Positions 18,087 through 29,028 are shown, numbered from the stretch's first letter. The stretch is DNA of 64,000 bases from Lachnospiraceae bacterium (GCA_017618075.1 JAFZUY010000025.1:62001-126000); one strand, 5' to 3'. The notes: generated from the letters alone by a model not told the origin. Translations and numbers: made by a program.

Positions 18087-19592
18087 ATGAATTTAAAACC
18101 GGAAGAAATAAGTTCTGTGATTAAGGATCAGATTAAGAGATACTCTGACCGAATGGAAGTATCCAATGTCGGAACGGTAATTCAGGTTGCGGACGGTATC
18201 GCACGTATTCACGGTCTTGAAACCGCCATGCAGGGCGAACTTCTTGAGTTCCCCGGCGAAGTATACGGTATGGTTATGAACCTCGAAGAGGATAACGTTG
18301 GTGCCGTACTTTTGGGCAACCAGAAGAATATCAACGAAGGCGACATTGTAAAGACCACCGGACGAGTAGTAGAAGTTCCCGTAGGCGATGCGTTGACCGG
18401 CAGAGTCGTTAATGCTCTCGGACAGCCTATCGACGGCAAAGGACCCATTAATACAGACAGATATCGTCAGATCGAAAGAGTTGCCAGCGGTGTTATTACA
18501 AGAAAATCCGTTGATACACCCCTTCAGACCGGTATCAAGGCTATCGACTCCATGGTACCCATCGGAAGAGGACAGAGAGAACTTATTATCGGCGACCGTC
18601 AGACAGGTAAGACTGCGATTGCCATAGATACGATTATCAATCAGAAGGGACAGGGCGTTAAATGTATCTACGTTGCCATCGGTCAGAAAGCTTCTACCGT
18701 TGCAAACATCGTTAAGACGCTCGAAGAGTTCGGTGCAATGGCATATACAACCGTTGTTGCATCAACAGCATCCGAACTTGCTCCCTTACAGTATATAGCT
18801 CCGTACGCAGGATGTGCCATCGGAGAAGAATGGATGGAAAAAGGAGAAGACGTTCTCGTTATCTACGATGACTTAAGTAAGCATGCTACCGCATACCGTA
18901 CACTCTCCTTACTCCTTCGTAGACCGCCCGGAAGAGAAGCGTACCCCGGCGACGTATTCTACTTACATTCAAGACTTCTTGAAAGAGCAGCCAGAATGAG
19001 CGAAGAATACGGCGGAGGTTCCCTCACGGCACTTCCCATTATCGAGACACAGGCAGGCGACGTTTCGGCATACATTCCGACCAACGTTATTTCAATTACC
19101 GACGGTCAGATTTATCTTGAAACCGAAATGTTCAACGCAGGTTTCCGTCCCGCAGTTAATGCAGGTCTTTCGGTATCCCGTGTCGGCGGTGCGGCTCAGA
19201 TTAAAGCTATGAAAAAGATTGCGGCTCCTATCCGTGTGGAATTAGCACAGTACAGAGAGCTCGCTGCATTTGCACAGTTCGGTTCCGAACTTGATGCTGA
19301 TACAAAAGAAAAACTTGCTCAGGGTGAAAGAATCAAAGAGATCTTGAAGCAGCCTCAGTACAAGCCCATGCCTGTTGAATATCAGGTAATCATTATTTAT
19401 GCGGCTACAAAGAAACTGCTTCTTGATGTTGCTGTATCTGACATCACAAGATTTGAAGACGAACTCTTTGAATTCATCAAGACAAAATATCCCGAAGTTC
19501 CCGAAAGCATTAAAGAAGCCAAGGAAATTACGGAAGAAAACGAACAGAAGCTCCTTAAGGCTATTGAGGACTTCAAAGCTGATTTTAAATAA
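18087..19592 (+). CDS. atpA: F0F1 ATP synthase subunit alpha
   Basis: A 501-residue subunit carrying the non-catalytic nucleotide sites. The P-loop is GDRQTGKTA, and downstream [20 protein letters not shown] and the signature [13 protein letters not shown]-type regions are intact. Full length compared with the family. SD AAAGGGATTG precedes the ATG. Confidence 0.98.
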   Translation: MNLKPEEISSVIKDQIKRYSDRMEVSNVGTVIQVADGIARIHGLETAMQGELLEFPGEVYGMVMNLEEDNVGAVLLGNQKNINEGDIVKTTGRVVEVPVGDALTGRVVNALGQPIDGKGPINTDRYRQIERVASGVITRKSVDTPLQTGIKAIDSMVPIGRGQRELIIGDRQTGKTAIAIDTIINQKGQGVKCIYVAIGQKASTVANIVKTLEEFGAMAYTTVVASTASELAPLQYIAPYAGCAIGEEWMEKGEDVLVIYDDLSKHATAYRTLSLLLRRPPGREAYPGDVFYLHSRLLERAARMSEEYGGGSLTALPIIETQAGDVSAYIPTNVISITDGQIYLETEMFNAGFRPAVNAGLSVSRVGGAAQIKAMKKIAAPIRVELAQYRELAAFAQFGSELDADTKEKLAQGERIKEILKQPQYKPMPVEYQVIIIYAATKKLLLDVAVSDITRFEDELFEFIKTKYPEVPESIKEAKEITEENEQKLLKAIEDFKADFK

Positions 19593-19618
19593 ACCTTATT
19601 AGGTAAAGGAAGACGCAT

Positions 19619-20491
19619 ATGGCTTCAATGAGAGACATAAAGCGCAGAAGAGAGAGTGTTACAAGCACTCAGCAGATTACCAAGGCTATGAAACTTGTAT
19701 CCACGGTAAAACTTCAGCGTGCAAAGGGCAGAGCCATTAAATCCAAATATTATTTCAGAGCCATGTACAATACCGTTACAGAGCTTTTATCCGATTCGGC
19801 CAATGTCGACACTCCTTACGTAAAGGTAAGCGAGTCTGACAGAAAGGCAGTACTGGTAATCACCTCCAACAGAGGTCTTGCCGGCGGATACAACTCGAAC
19901 ATTGTCAAACTCATTACAAACGGTGATTTCGACAAGGATAAAACGGATATTTACATCATCGGCCGAAAGGGCAGAGAACTTCTTGAGAGAAAAGGATACT
20001 ACATCAGGAAGGATTATTCCGAACTTGCCGAAGGTTTTGAATACGCCGATGCCATCAAAGTCTGCAACAAGCTCTTAAAAGAATTTGATGAAAAGAAAAT
20101 CGGTGAGATTTATCTGGCATATACCAATTTCAAAAATACGGTAAGTCACGAGCCTACGCTTTTAAAACTGCTTCCGATTATTCCGGGAGAGATTTACGGT
20201 TCGGATGAAGAAGACGATCCCAACGACAAACTTCTTTTAATGAACTTTGAAATCCCCGATGACGAAGCACTTAAATACATCGTACCAAAGTATCTTACTT
20301 CACTTATTCACGGTGCACTGATTGAGGCCGTAGCCAGTGAAAACGGTGCGAGAATGCAGGCAATGGACAATGCCACAAACAATGCGGAAGAGATGATAGA
20401 CAAACTTACTCTTCAGTACAACCGTGCAAGACAGGGAAGCATCACTCAGGAGCTGACCGAGATTATTGCCGGTGCGGAAGCTATTTCATAA
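19619..20491 (+). CDS. atpG: F0F1 ATP synthase subunit gamma
   Basis: A 290-residue central rotor subunit. The N-terminal helix (DIKRRRESVTSTQQITKAMK) and C-terminal helix (ENGARMQAMDNATNNAEEMI, QGSITQELTEIIAGAEA) that form the rotor axle are both conserved. SD AAAGGAAG precedes the ATG. It lies between atpA and atpD in the standard order. Confidence 0.98.
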   Translation: MASMRDIKRRRESVTSTQQITKAMKLVSTVKLQRAKGRAIKSKYYFRAMYNTVTELLSDSANVDTPYVKVSESDRKAVLVITSNRGLAGGYNSNIVKLITNGDFDKDKTDIYIIGRKGRELLERKGYYIRKDYSELAEGFEYADAIKVCNKLLKEFDEKKIGEIYLAYTNFKNTVSHEPTLLKLLPIIPGEIYGSDEEDDPNDKLLLMNFEIPDDEALKYIVPKYLTSLIHGALIEAVASENGARMQAMDNATNNAEEMIDKLTLQYNRARQGSITQELTEIIAGAEAIS

Positions 20492-20500
20492 AACAATTAA

Positions 20501-21907
<1,407 letters not shown>

Positions 21908-21923
21908 ACGGAGTTTTTTATAG

Positions 21924-22331
21924 ATGGAAGATTCAAATCTTTTCGATGTTAAAATAATAACCCCGGAGAGACTGTTTTATGAGGGAAAAGCATCAATGCT
22001 TGAATTCAATACCACCGAGGGCGAAATCGGTGTATTGAAAAATCACATTCCGATGACCGTCATCATAGAACCGGGCATACTTACGATTACGGAAGAAGAA
22101 CATCCGAAGAATGCTGCTTTGCATGCAGGATTTGCGGTTATCAATCCCGATTCGGTTATTATCCTTGCGGAAATAATCGAGTGGCCTTCCGAAATAGATG
22201 AAAACCGTGCGCAGGAAGCTTTCAAGAGAGCGCAGGAAAGACTGGCGGCAAAGGATCCCGACACGGATCTCGACAGGGCTGCTGTTGCGTTAAAGAAAGC
22301 GATATGCAGGATTAATTCAGTTAAGGAATAA
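21924..22331 (+). CDS. atpC: F0F1 ATP synthase subunit epsilon
   Basis: A 135-residue inhibitory and rotor subunit: an N-terminal beta-sandwich (FDVKIITPERLFYEGKASML, GEIGVLKNHIPM) and a C-terminal helical hairpin (AQEAFKRAQERL). It is the last gene of the operon; a hairpin at 22343-22366 follows. Confidence 0.96.
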   Translation: MEDSNLFDVKIITPERLFYEGKASMLEFNTTEGEIGVLKNHIPMTVIIEPGILTITEEEHPKNAALHAGFAVINPDSVIILAEIIEWPSEIDENRAQEAFKRAQERLAAKDPDTDLDRAAVALKKAICRINSVKE

Positions 22332-22342
22332 ATTATTATTTG

Positions 22343-22370
22343 GGTCTGTGACGAAAGTTGCAGACCTTTC
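22343..22370 (+). terminator. Weak hairpin after atpC
   Basis: GGTCTG and CAGACC pair around a 12-base loop and are followed only by TTTCG. It could be a weak terminator or attenuator between the ATP synthase operon and the large downstream gene. Confidence 0.4.
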
Positions 22371-22387
22371 GCATATAACGGGTATTG

Positions 22388-25012
22388 ATGAGAAGAAAGA
22401 AAGACAGGGCAAACGAATTTAATAGTATTAAACACGTTGACCTCCAGGAAAACGGCTCAAGAGACAATCCCATAAAAAGATTTCTTTTGACAAAGATGTG
22501 GAAATACGTGATTATTGCTGCGTGGTTTGTAGCTTCGCTGTTCTTTTTCGGATATCTTTTAAACCGCGGAAATACCGACCTTACCAAGGAAATGGCACCC
22601 GCGACTTTGCCTGTTATCTGCGTAAGACAAAACGGTCATGATTTTAACAGAATGTTCGGATATACCACGGAAATGGATTATTCCGTTATCCGTGACGGCA
22701 TAACTCCTTTGGAAAGCGGCAGAAAGCTAAATGTCCGCTTATACAAAATGGGAGAGACGATTAATAATATCTCCTATGAACTTAGAAGCATTGACAAGGA
22801 AAGATTTGTTGAAGAGGGCGATGTAACAACTTACACGCAGACTTCGGAATATATGGATCTTTCTTTTACGTTCAAAGACATTATCTCGGAAAAAACGGAT
22901 TATTCGCTTAAGATAATCCTTACTCTGGAAAACGACAGAAAAGCATATTATTATGCGAGAATATTTGAGGATGACAGTTTAAACTTCTCCGAGAAACTCG
23001 ATTACGTTTATTATTTCAACGACTGCACGTTTGACAAGGAAACCGCACAGGATGAAATCGGCAAGTACATGGAAAGCAATTCCTCGGGAGACAACACCAA
23101 TTTCTCACATGTGGATATCCACAGTTCAATGGATCAGGTTACCTGGGGAAGTCTTGATGTAAAAAGAGTCGACGAGCCTGTCTGCACCGTCGGAGAAATC
23201 GATTCAAAGAACGCATTGATGAAACTTGAATATACGGTTTCTGCGTTAACCGGCGAAGAGGAAAGACTGTACTCTGTTACCGAATATTACAGATTTATCA
23301 AGGGAACGGATCGAATGTATCTTTTATCCTTTGACAGATACATGAACACGATTCTCTTTGCGGATAAAGGTGTTGTTTATAATGACACTCTGATGCTGGG
23401 AATCATGCCCGACGAATTCGAGCATGCGGAGAGTGAAGACGGTAATACATATGCATTTGTAAACAACAAATCTCTCTTTGTCGTAAACTCCGCACAGAAC
23501 ACCTTCGGTACCGCATATTCTTTTTATGACAAAGACAATTTCGATGCCAGATGCATCAATCCCGAGCATGACATAAAGATTTTAAGAATCGACGAATCGG
23601 GCAACGTATTCTTTTATGTGTACGGATATTTTAACCGCGGTGATTACGAAGGCAAATGCGGCATTCATCTTTTCGAATACAACTCGAAAACAAACGTTGT
23701 TGTCGAAAAGATATTCATAGAGTGCGACAAGCCTTACGAAATAATTAAAAACGAAATAGGAAAACTCGCATACGCAAATAATAAGAACGAGTTTTATTTC
23801 TTTTATGATCAGAAAATCCACAAGGTAAACATCGAAGAGCAGACCGAGGAAATAATCGTAAAAGACCTTAAAAACGAATACCTCTTTGTATCACCCTCGT
23901 GCAAAAACTGCGCATGGATTTCGAAGGAAGATACGGTCGGAATAAGTCAGATAACATTCCTTGATATGGAGCGTTCGCTGTCCTATACCATTGACGCCAA
24001 ATCCGGCGAACACATAAAGCCGATGGGATTTATGGGCGAAGACCTTATATACGGCGATGCAAGAAATTCGGATATCACCGAGAACATATACAGGGAAAAG
24101 ATTGTTCCCATGTATAAGCTTAATATCATCAACAGATATAATGAGATTTTAAAATCCTATACATATCAGAACATATATGTCTTAGGCTGCAGGATTAACG
24201 ACAATCTGATTACGCTTACCAGAAACGAAAAGAACGAAGACGGTGAGTTTGTAAATGCGCCGCCCGACAGCATTGTAAATACTCTGATGGAAAAGACATA
24301 TAAAAACAATTCCGAAGTTGTTATAACGGAAAACCTTAAAAAGATTGTCCAGGTTACTTTGAAAAAAGAGATGGATAATAAGAAGATTAAGTTCAAAACT
24401 CCCAAGACCGAAATGTATGAGGGTCGAAGAGAAATCATTTTGACAGGCGATTCGACGGATATTTATTATGTGATGAATTCCGATGAGTGCGCAGGAATAT
24501 TTACAGATATCAGTGAGGCTGTAAAGTGCGCAAATGAGGGGCTTGGATGCGTTATTGACTCAAACGGTCATTATCTATGGAAGAAGGAAGCATACAGCAA
24601 AACCAATCAGATTATGAGAATAGACGGCATGACTGTCGCAGATGAGGAATCCTCGTCGATGGAAGCCTGCCTTGAAAAGATTCTCGATTACGAAGGTTTC
24701 TCGCTCGATGTCAAAAGCGATTTAAGAAGCATGACATACGAGGAGATAATAGAGAAAAGTGTTCCCAATGCGAAGGGCGTGGAACTTATTAATGTAAGTC
24801 CTGAATTAATCAAGTATTATCTTAATAAGGATATACCTGTTATAGCAGAGGCGGATAACAATACCGTGCTTATCGTCGGCTACAGCGATTCGGTTTATGT
24901 CTGGGTTAATCCCGGTTCGGGAAACCTGATGAAAGTCGGAAGAGACGAAGCGGAAACATTTTATGATAATAACGGCAACGTATTTGTTACGTATGTCAAA
25001 TGGGACTCGTAA
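22388..25012 (+). CDS. Large membrane-anchored protein with degenerate C39-like domain
   Basis: About 874 residues. A basic cytoplasmic N-terminus, one membrane helix (about 36-58) and a long extracytoplasmic region without recognised domain up to ~730. The C-terminal ~125 residues resemble a C39 papain-like domain: SSMEACLEKILDYEG aligns with the usual DCGPTCLAMILNYYG block and NNTVLIVGY with GGHAVLIVGY. The catalytic Cys is replaced by Ser (S757) and the catalytic His by Asn, so proteolysis is unlikely; such C39-like domains can bind peptides. ATG 22388 is preferred over TTG 22385. It is not in an obvious transporter operon. The long middle part is unassigned. Confidence 0.75.
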   Translation: MRRKKDRANEFNSIKHVDLQENGSRDNPIKRFLLTKMWKYVIIAAWFVASLFFFGYLLNRGNTDLTKEMAPATLPVICVRQNGHDFNRMFGYTTEMDYSVIRDGITPLESGRKLNVRLYKMGETINNISYELRSIDKERFVEEGDVTTYTQTSEYMDLSFTFKDIISEKTDYSLKIILTLENDRKAYYYARIFEDDSLNFSEKLDYVYYFNDCTFDKETAQDEIGKYMESNSSGDNTNFSHVDIHSSMDQVTWGSLDVKRVDEPVCTVGEIDSKNALMKLEYTVSALTGEEERLYSVTEYYRFIKGTDRMYLLSFDRYMNTILFADKGVVYNDTLMLGIMPDEFEHAESEDGNTYAFVNNKSLFVVNSAQNTFGTAYSFYDKDNFDARCINPEHDIKILRIDESGNVFFYVYGYFNRGDYEGKCGIHLFEYNSKTNVVVEKIFIECDKPYEIIKNEIGKLAYANNKNEFYFFYDQKIHKVNIEEQTEEIIVKDLKNEYLFVSPSCKNCAWISKEDTVGISQITFLDMERSLSYTIDAKSGEHIKPMGFMGEDLIYGDARNSDITENIYREKIVPMYKLNIINRYNEILKSYTYQNIYVLGCRINDNLITLTRNEKNEDGEFVNAPPDSIVNTLMEKTYKNNSEVVITENLKKIVQVTLKKEMDNKKIKFKTPKTEMYEGRREIILTGDSTDIYYVMNSDECAGIFTDISEAVKCANEGLGCVIDSNGHYLWKKEAYSKTNQIMRIDGMTVADEESSSMEACLEKILDYEGFSLDVKSDLRSMTYEEIIEKSVPNAKGVELINVSPELIKYYLNKDIPVIAEADNNTVLIVGYSDSVYVWVNPGSGNLMKVGRDEAETFYDNNGNVFVTYVKWDS

Positions 25013-25045
25013 AAAATTATTAATATATAAACGGAGAAAAAGAAA

Positions 25046-26239
25046 ATGATCAGACAGGATTACAAAGAAATGCTTAATGCAAAATCGGTAATCAGGGAAA
25101 TGTTTACCTATGCTACCGAAAAAGGAAAAGAGATTGGATACGAGAACGTATTCGATTACAGTCTCGGCAACCCTTCGGTTCCGGCTCCCAGGGAATTTAC
25201 CGATACCATGATTAAACTCTTACAGGAATCAGACCCTATTAAACTTCACGGCTACAGCCCTTCACCCGGAATTCCTTCGGTAAGAGCAGCCATTGCAGAG
25301 TCTTTAAACAAGAGATTCGGTATGAACTATACCGCCAATCACATTTTCATGGCTACAGGTGCCGCAGGTGCGGTTGCCCATGCCGTAAGATGTGTGACCA
25401 ATACAAACGACAAAGTGCTTACCTTTGCTCCTTTCTTCCCCGAGTACATGCATTATATCAATGATACCGGAGCAGTGCTTAAAGTGGTTCCGCCCAACCT
25501 TGAGAACTTCCAGATTAACTTTGAAGCATTTGAAGAGATGTTAACTACCGACGTTCAGGCTGTTTTAATCAATACACCCAATAACCCTTCGGGTGCAGCA
25601 TGTTCATCCGACACCTTAAAGAAACTTGCAGATATCTTGTATAAGAAGCAGGAAGAGTACGGACACGATATCTTTATCATTTCCGACGAACCCTACAGAG
25701 AGATAGTTTTCGACGGTGCAGATGCACCTTACGTATCAAAGTTTTATGACAATACATTAAGCTGCTATTCATATTCCAAATCACTTTCACTTCCCGGCGA
25801 ACGTATCGGATATGTGGCTGTAAATCCCAAGTGTACCGATGCGGAATATATTGTCGGAATGTGCACACAGATTTCAAGAGGAACAGGACATAACTGCCCT
25901 CCTTCAATCATTCAGCTCGCCGTTGCAGAGTGTCTTGACTTAACAAGCGACTTAAAGGTTTATGAAACAAATATGAACCTTATATATAACGAACTCGTCC
26001 GCCTCGGCTTTGAAGTTGTAAAGCCTTCGGGAACATTCTACATCTTCCCCAAAGCACTCGAAGAAGATGCAAAAGTATTCTGTGAAAAGGCAAAGAAATA
26101 CAATCTGATACTGGTTCCTTCGGATTCGTTCGGCTGTCCCGGATATTTCAGAATGTCCTACTGCATTGAAACTGAAAAAGTAAAAAGATCGCTCGTTGCT
26201 CTTCGCGAATTCGTAAAAGCAGAGTACGGAAGAGAGTAA
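25046..26239 (+). CDS. Pyridoxal-phosphate aminotransferase, class I/II
   Basis: A 397-residue fold-type I aminotransferase. NTPNNPSG and SDEPYREIVFDG bind the cofactor ring, and the Schiff-base Lys is in YSYSKSLSLPGERIGY. An Arg (FRMSY) near the C-terminus binds the substrate carboxylate. The unusually long N-terminus with FDYSLGNPSVPAP resembles a subgroup common in clostridia often annotated as aspartate aminotransferase-like; the exact amino donor cannot be fixed from sequence. SD CGGAGAAA precedes the ATG. Confidence 0.88.
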   Translation: MIRQDYKEMLNAKSVIREMFTYATEKGKEIGYENVFDYSLGNPSVPAPREFTDTMIKLLQESDPIKLHGYSPSPGIPSVRAAIAESLNKRFGMNYTANHIFMATGAAGAVAHAVRCVTNTNDKVLTFAPFFPEYMHYINDTGAVLKVVPPNLENFQINFEAFEEMLTTDVQAVLINTPNNPSGAACSSDTLKKLADILYKKQEEYGHDIFIISDEPYREIVFDGADAPYVSKFYDNTLSCYSYSKSLSLPGERIGYVAVNPKCTDAEYIVGMCTQISRGTGHNCPPSIIQLAVAECLDLTSDLKVYETNMNLIYNELVRLGFEVVKPSGTFYIFPKALEEDAKVFCEKAKKYNLILVPSDSFGCPGYFRMSYCIETEKVKRSLVALREFVKAEYGRE

Positions 26240-26408
26240 AAATATACGATTTGTGTATATTTAACAAAAAAAGGCAGATATTTTCTCTAAAAATATCCAA
26301 ATGACAGAAATTACAATCGAACATTTGACAAAAAAAATACAATATATTAAACTTCGTTTATATAAAGCAATTTTTATGTAAATTTGTTAAAAATTTGGTT
26401 AAATTTGT
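26240..26408 (+). other. AT-rich intergenic leader upstream of the AAPAKK-repeat gene
   Basis: About 170 bases, very rich in A and T. Two small hairpins are visible: AAATATAC/GTATATTT (around 26243-26263) and GATATTTT/AAAAATATC (around 26277-26298). TTGACA at 26326-26331 could be a -35 element, but no good -10 lies at 16-18 bases. The promoter of the next gene is probably here but cannot be placed with confidence. Confidence 0.3.
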
Positions 26409-26424
26409 ACACCTCTTGAGGTGT
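26409..26424 (+). promoter_or_regulatory. Perfect hairpin abutting the ribosome binding site
   Basis: ACACCTCTTGAGGTGT is a perfect 6-bp stem with a CTTG loop, directly followed by the GGAAGGAG ribosome binding site of the repeat-protein gene. It could shield or expose the RBS, stabilise the mRNA 5' end, or be a palindromic operator. Confidence 0.55.
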
Positions 26425-26440
26425 GGAAGGAGAATTTATT

Positions 26441-27058
26441 ATGGCAGAGATCAAAAAGACAACAGTTACTGTTAAGCCTATCGCTAAGGCAGCAGCTGCA
26501 AAGGCTGAAGAAAAGAAGGCTGAAGCAGCTCCCGTTGTAGCAGCTAAGGTTGAAGAGAAGAAGGAAGCAGCTCCTGCAAAGAAGGCAGCTCCCGCTAAGA
26601 AAGCAGCTCCTGCAAAGAAGGCAGCTCCCGCTAAGAAGGCAGCTCCTGCAAAGAAGGCAGCTCCCGCTAAGAAGGCTGAGCCCGCTAAGAAGGCAGAGCC
26701 CGCTAAGAAGGCAGCTCCTGCAAAGAAAGCAGCTCCCGCTAAGAAGGCAGCTCCTGCAAAGAAGGCAGCTCCTGCAAAGAAGGCAGCTCCCGCAAAGAAA
26801 GCAGCTCCTGCAAAGAAGGCAGCTCCCGCTAAGAAGGCAGCTCCTAAGGCAGCAGCTTCTAAGATTGCAGTTTACGTACAGTTTGGCGAGAAGTCATACA
26901 GCTATGAAGATCTTGTAAAGATCGCTAAGGACGTATGGGTATATGACCTTGGAAAGAAAGCAGCTGACTTCAAGAGCGCTGACATCTATGTAAAGCCTGA
27001 AGAGAGCACAGCTTACTATGTAATCAACGGTAATGTTGAAGGAAAGTTTGGCATCTAA
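26441..27058 (+). CDS. Lys/Ala/Pro-rich AAPAKK-repeat protein with C-terminal DUF6465-like domain
   Basis: About 205 residues. A short start (MAEIKKTTVTVKPIAKAAA) is followed by roughly 15 copies of a six-residue AAPAKK unit (two AEPAKK), then a ~65-residue folded domain (VYVQFGEKSYSYEDLVKIAK ... EESTAYYVINGNVEGKFGI). The repeat is like histone H1 C-terminal tails and bacterial Hc1/AlgP-type DNA-binding tails, so a nucleoid role is plausible; the C-terminal domain resembles DUF6465 proteins of Lachnospiraceae. ATG 26441 is favoured over GTG 26423, which lies inside the hairpin. Codons are biased to AAG/GCA/GCT, suggesting high expression. Confidence 0.85.
   Translation: MAEIKKTTVTVKPIAKAAAAKAEEKKAEAAPVVAAKVEEKKEAAPAKKAAPAKKAAPAKKAAPAKKAAPAKKAAPAKKAEPAKKAEPAKKAAPAKKAAPAKKAAPAKKAAPAKKAAPAKKAAPAKKAAPAKKAAPKAAASKIAVYVQFGEKSYSYEDLVKIAKDVWVYDLGKKAADFKSADIYVKPEESTAYYVINGNVEGKFGI
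26569..26850 (+). repeat. 18-bp coding tandem repeat (AAPAKK units)
   Basis: About 15 units of 18 bases, of the form GCAGCTCC[T/C]GC[A/T]AAGAA[G/A]. Third-position variants (CCTGCA versus CCCGCT) recur in an alternating pattern, suggesting two-unit blocks were duplicated. The array is prone to length change by slippage. Confidence 0.95.
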
Positions 27059-27078
27059 TCATAATTAAAGTAATAAAG

Positions 27079-27110
27079 GAAAAGGATTCGGTTCGCCGGA
27101 TCCTTTTTTT
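27079..27110 (+). terminator. Terminator of the AAPAKK-repeat gene
   Basis: AAAGGATTCGG, loop TTCG, CCGGATCCTTT, followed by a T-run. A UUCG-type tetraloop gives a stable structure. Confidence 0.92.
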
Positions 27111-27116
27111 ATGCTT

Positions 27117-27150
27117 TAGGTGCCTGACTCGCGTAGCGTGTCCGGCTCCC
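27117..27150. repeat. Degenerate GGTGCC hairpin element
   Basis: GGTGCCTGAC ... GTGTCCGGCTCC is an imperfect palindrome related to those at 6972, 32168 and 45587. Here it lies just after another terminator and lacks its own T-run, so it looks like a stand-alone copy. Confidence 0.55.
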
Positions 27151-27183
27151 ATAGATTTATTTTTCGTTATTTGGAAAAAGATG

Positions 27184-27212
27184 TTGACATTAGGAGACGG
27201 AGGTTGTATAGT
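27184..27212 (+). promoter_or_regulatory. Promoter of the hrcA-grpE-dnaK-dnaJ operon
   Basis: A consensus TTGACA, a 17-base spacer, TATAGT. The CIRCE operator begins 14 bases downstream, so HrcA bound there would cover the transcription start. Confidence 0.88.
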
Positions 27213-27226
27213 ATGAAATGTGGATA

Positions 27227-27253
27227 TTAGCACTCGACCTAATTGAGTGCTAA
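27227..27253 (+). promoter_or_regulatory. CIRCE operator (HrcA binding site)
   Basis: TTAGCACTC - nine bases - GAGTGCTAA, an exact match to the CIRCE inverted repeat. It lies between the promoter and hrcA, so the operon is repressed by its own first product and induced by heat when HrcA needs GroEL to fold. Confidence 0.98.
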
Positions 27254-27277
27254 CGGCGAAGAAGAAAAGGTAAATAT

Positions 27278-28309
27278 ATGGAATTAGATGAAAGAAAAAC
27301 CAAAATACTTCAGGCCATAATCAAGAATTATCTTGAGACAGGAGAGCCCGTAGGTTCAAGAACGATTTCGAAGTATACGGACCTAAACCTTTCGAGCGCA
27401 ACCATCCGTAACGAGATGGCAGACCTCGAGGAACTCGGATTTATAATCCAGCCGCATACATCCGCAGGACGAATTCCTTCGGACAAAGGCTATCGTTTCT
27501 ATGTAGATGCGATGATGCTTGAGCACGAAAAAGAAGTGGAGCAGTTAAAGGACGTTCTTCTTGAAAAGGAAGAAAAGCTTGACCACATGCTTAAGCAGGC
27601 TGCAAAGCTGATGGCGGTAAATACCAACTACGCCACCATGGTAACGGCTCCGAGAAGTTCAAGAAATGTGCTTAAATTCCTTCAGCTTTCCAGAATGGAT
27701 GCCTCACATATTCTTGCCGTTATTGTTATAGAAGGAAACGTCATTAAGAATACGGTAATCGAAGTTGCCGAATCTTTGAATGACGAGACAATGCTTAAAT
27801 TAAACATTCTTCTAAATACGCATTTAAACGGCCTTTCGGTTGAAGAGATAAACTTAGGCCTCATCACGGCGCTTAAACAGCAGGCAGGAATGTACGGCCC
27901 CATTATCGAGGAAGTAATTGATGCGGTCGCAGAGACCATAAAAGAAGACGAAGACCTTGAGATTTACACATCCGGTGCAAACAACATCTTCAAATATCCG
28001 GAACTTTCCGACAACCAGAAAGCCAGCGATTTAATCAATGCCTTTGAAGAGAAACAGCTTCTGACTCAGCTTATCGACGATACAAATACCGAAGGCAAGA
28101 ACGAAATAAAAGTTTACATCGGCGAAGAGTCACCGATCCAGACCATGAAGGACTGCAGTATCGTAACTGCAAATTACGAATTCGGCGACGGCATGAGGGG
28201 AATGATCGGTATCATCGGTCCGAAGCGTATGGACTACGACAAGGTTGTCGGAACGATCAAGACCATCAAATCACAGCTCGATACGATGTATAAAAAAGAC
28301 GACAACTAG
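27278..28309 (+). CDS. hrcA: Heat-inducible transcription repressor HrcA
   Basis: A 343-residue repressor: an N-terminal winged helix (LDERKTKILQAIIKNYLETG, EPVGSRTISKY, SATIRNEMADLEELGFI) and a GAF-like dimerisation domain. It represses CIRCE-controlled chaperone genes, including this operon. HPTSAGRIPSDKGYRFYVD-type motif (here QPHTSAGRIPSDKGYRFYV) is intact. Confidence 0.97.
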   Translation: MELDERKTKILQAIIKNYLETGEPVGSRTISKYTDLNLSSATIRNEMADLEELGFIIQPHTSAGRIPSDKGYRFYVDAMMLEHEKEVEQLKDVLLEKEEKLDHMLKQAAKLMAVNTNYATMVTAPRSSRNVLKFLQLSRMDASHILAVIVIEGNVIKNTVIEVAESLNDETMLKLNILLNTHLNGLSVEEINLGLITALKQQAGMYGPIIEEVIDAVAETIKEDEDLEIYTSGANNIFKYPELSDNQKASDLINAFEEKQLLTQLIDDTNTEGKNEIKVYIGEESPIQTMKDCSIVTANYEFGDGMRGMIGIIGPKRMDYDKVVGTIKTIKSQLDTMYKKDDN

Positions 28310-28336
28310 ATAAAATATTTCTCGGAGGAAAAGAAA

Positions 28337-28969
28337 GTGGCCAGCAAGAAAAAGAACGGCAAATCCAAAGCGGATTCAAAGAAAATCGAAGAAGAAATTC
28401 TAAATGAAACCGTAAAAGAAGAGCCCACGGAAGAAAAGAAAGAAGAAACTCTGACAGAAGAAACGGCTAACGAAGAGTGTAATAACGAATCAGGCGAAGC
28501 CGAAGAAGCTTCAGTCAAAGAAGAAAAGAAAACCAAAGAACAGGAAAAGATAGAGGAACTTGAAGACAGAGTAAAACGTCAGCTCGCAGAGTTTGAAAAC
28601 TTCAGAAAAAGAACAGACAAAGAAAAAGAGCAGATGTTTGAAACCGGTGCAAAGAGCGTACTCGAAAAGATACTTCCGGTGGTTGATAATTTTGAAAGAG
28701 GTCTTTCAAACATCAAACCCGAAGAAGAAAGCGATCCCCATGTGGAAGGCATGAGAATGATTTACAAGCAACTGATGGGTGAACTTGAAAAGCTTGAAGT
28801 AAAGCCCATCGAAGCAGTCGGATGCGAATTCAATCCGGATTTCCACAATGCGATAATGCAGGTTGCAAGTGACGAGTATGAATCAGGCTTTGTGGCACAG
28901 GAACTTCAGAAAGGCTACATGTACAGGGATTCGGTTTTAAGACACAGTATGGTAGCGGTTGTACCCTAG
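28337..28969 (+). CDS. grpE: Nucleotide exchange factor GrpE
   Basis: A 210-residue co-chaperone that promotes ADP release from DnaK. A long Glu/Lys-rich disordered or coiled N-terminus (about 1-75) precedes the conserved part: LAEFENFRKRTDKEKEQ, ILPVVDNFERGL, and the C-terminal beta domain (FNPDFHNAIMQV, LQKGYMYRDSVLRHSMV). It begins with GTG at 28337 after CGGAGGAAAAG. Confidence 0.96.
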   Translation: MASKKKNGKSKADSKKIEEEILNETVKEEPTEEKKEETLTEETANEECNNESGEAEEASVKEEKKTKEQEKIEELEDRVKRQLAEFENFRKRTDKEKEQMFETGAKSVLEKILPVVDNFERGLSNIKPEEESDPHVEGMRMIYKQLMGELEKLEVKPIEAVGCEFNPDFHNAIMQVASDEYESGFVAQELQKGYMYRDSVLRHSMVAVVP

Positions 28970-29028
28970 TAAAGGAAGTTACGAAGAACACTTCGATTAA
29001 ATAATTAGAAAATTAAGGATTTTTTTAG

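Noticed and set aside
24640-25012. Active C39 bacteriocin-processing peptidase
   Set aside because: The catalytic Cys and His are both replaced and no ABC exporter is nearby.
26550-26918. Long alternate frame rich in Arg/Gln/Leu across the AAPAKK array
   Set aside because: An artefact of a repeat unit whose length is a multiple of three, so every frame stays open; no RBS.
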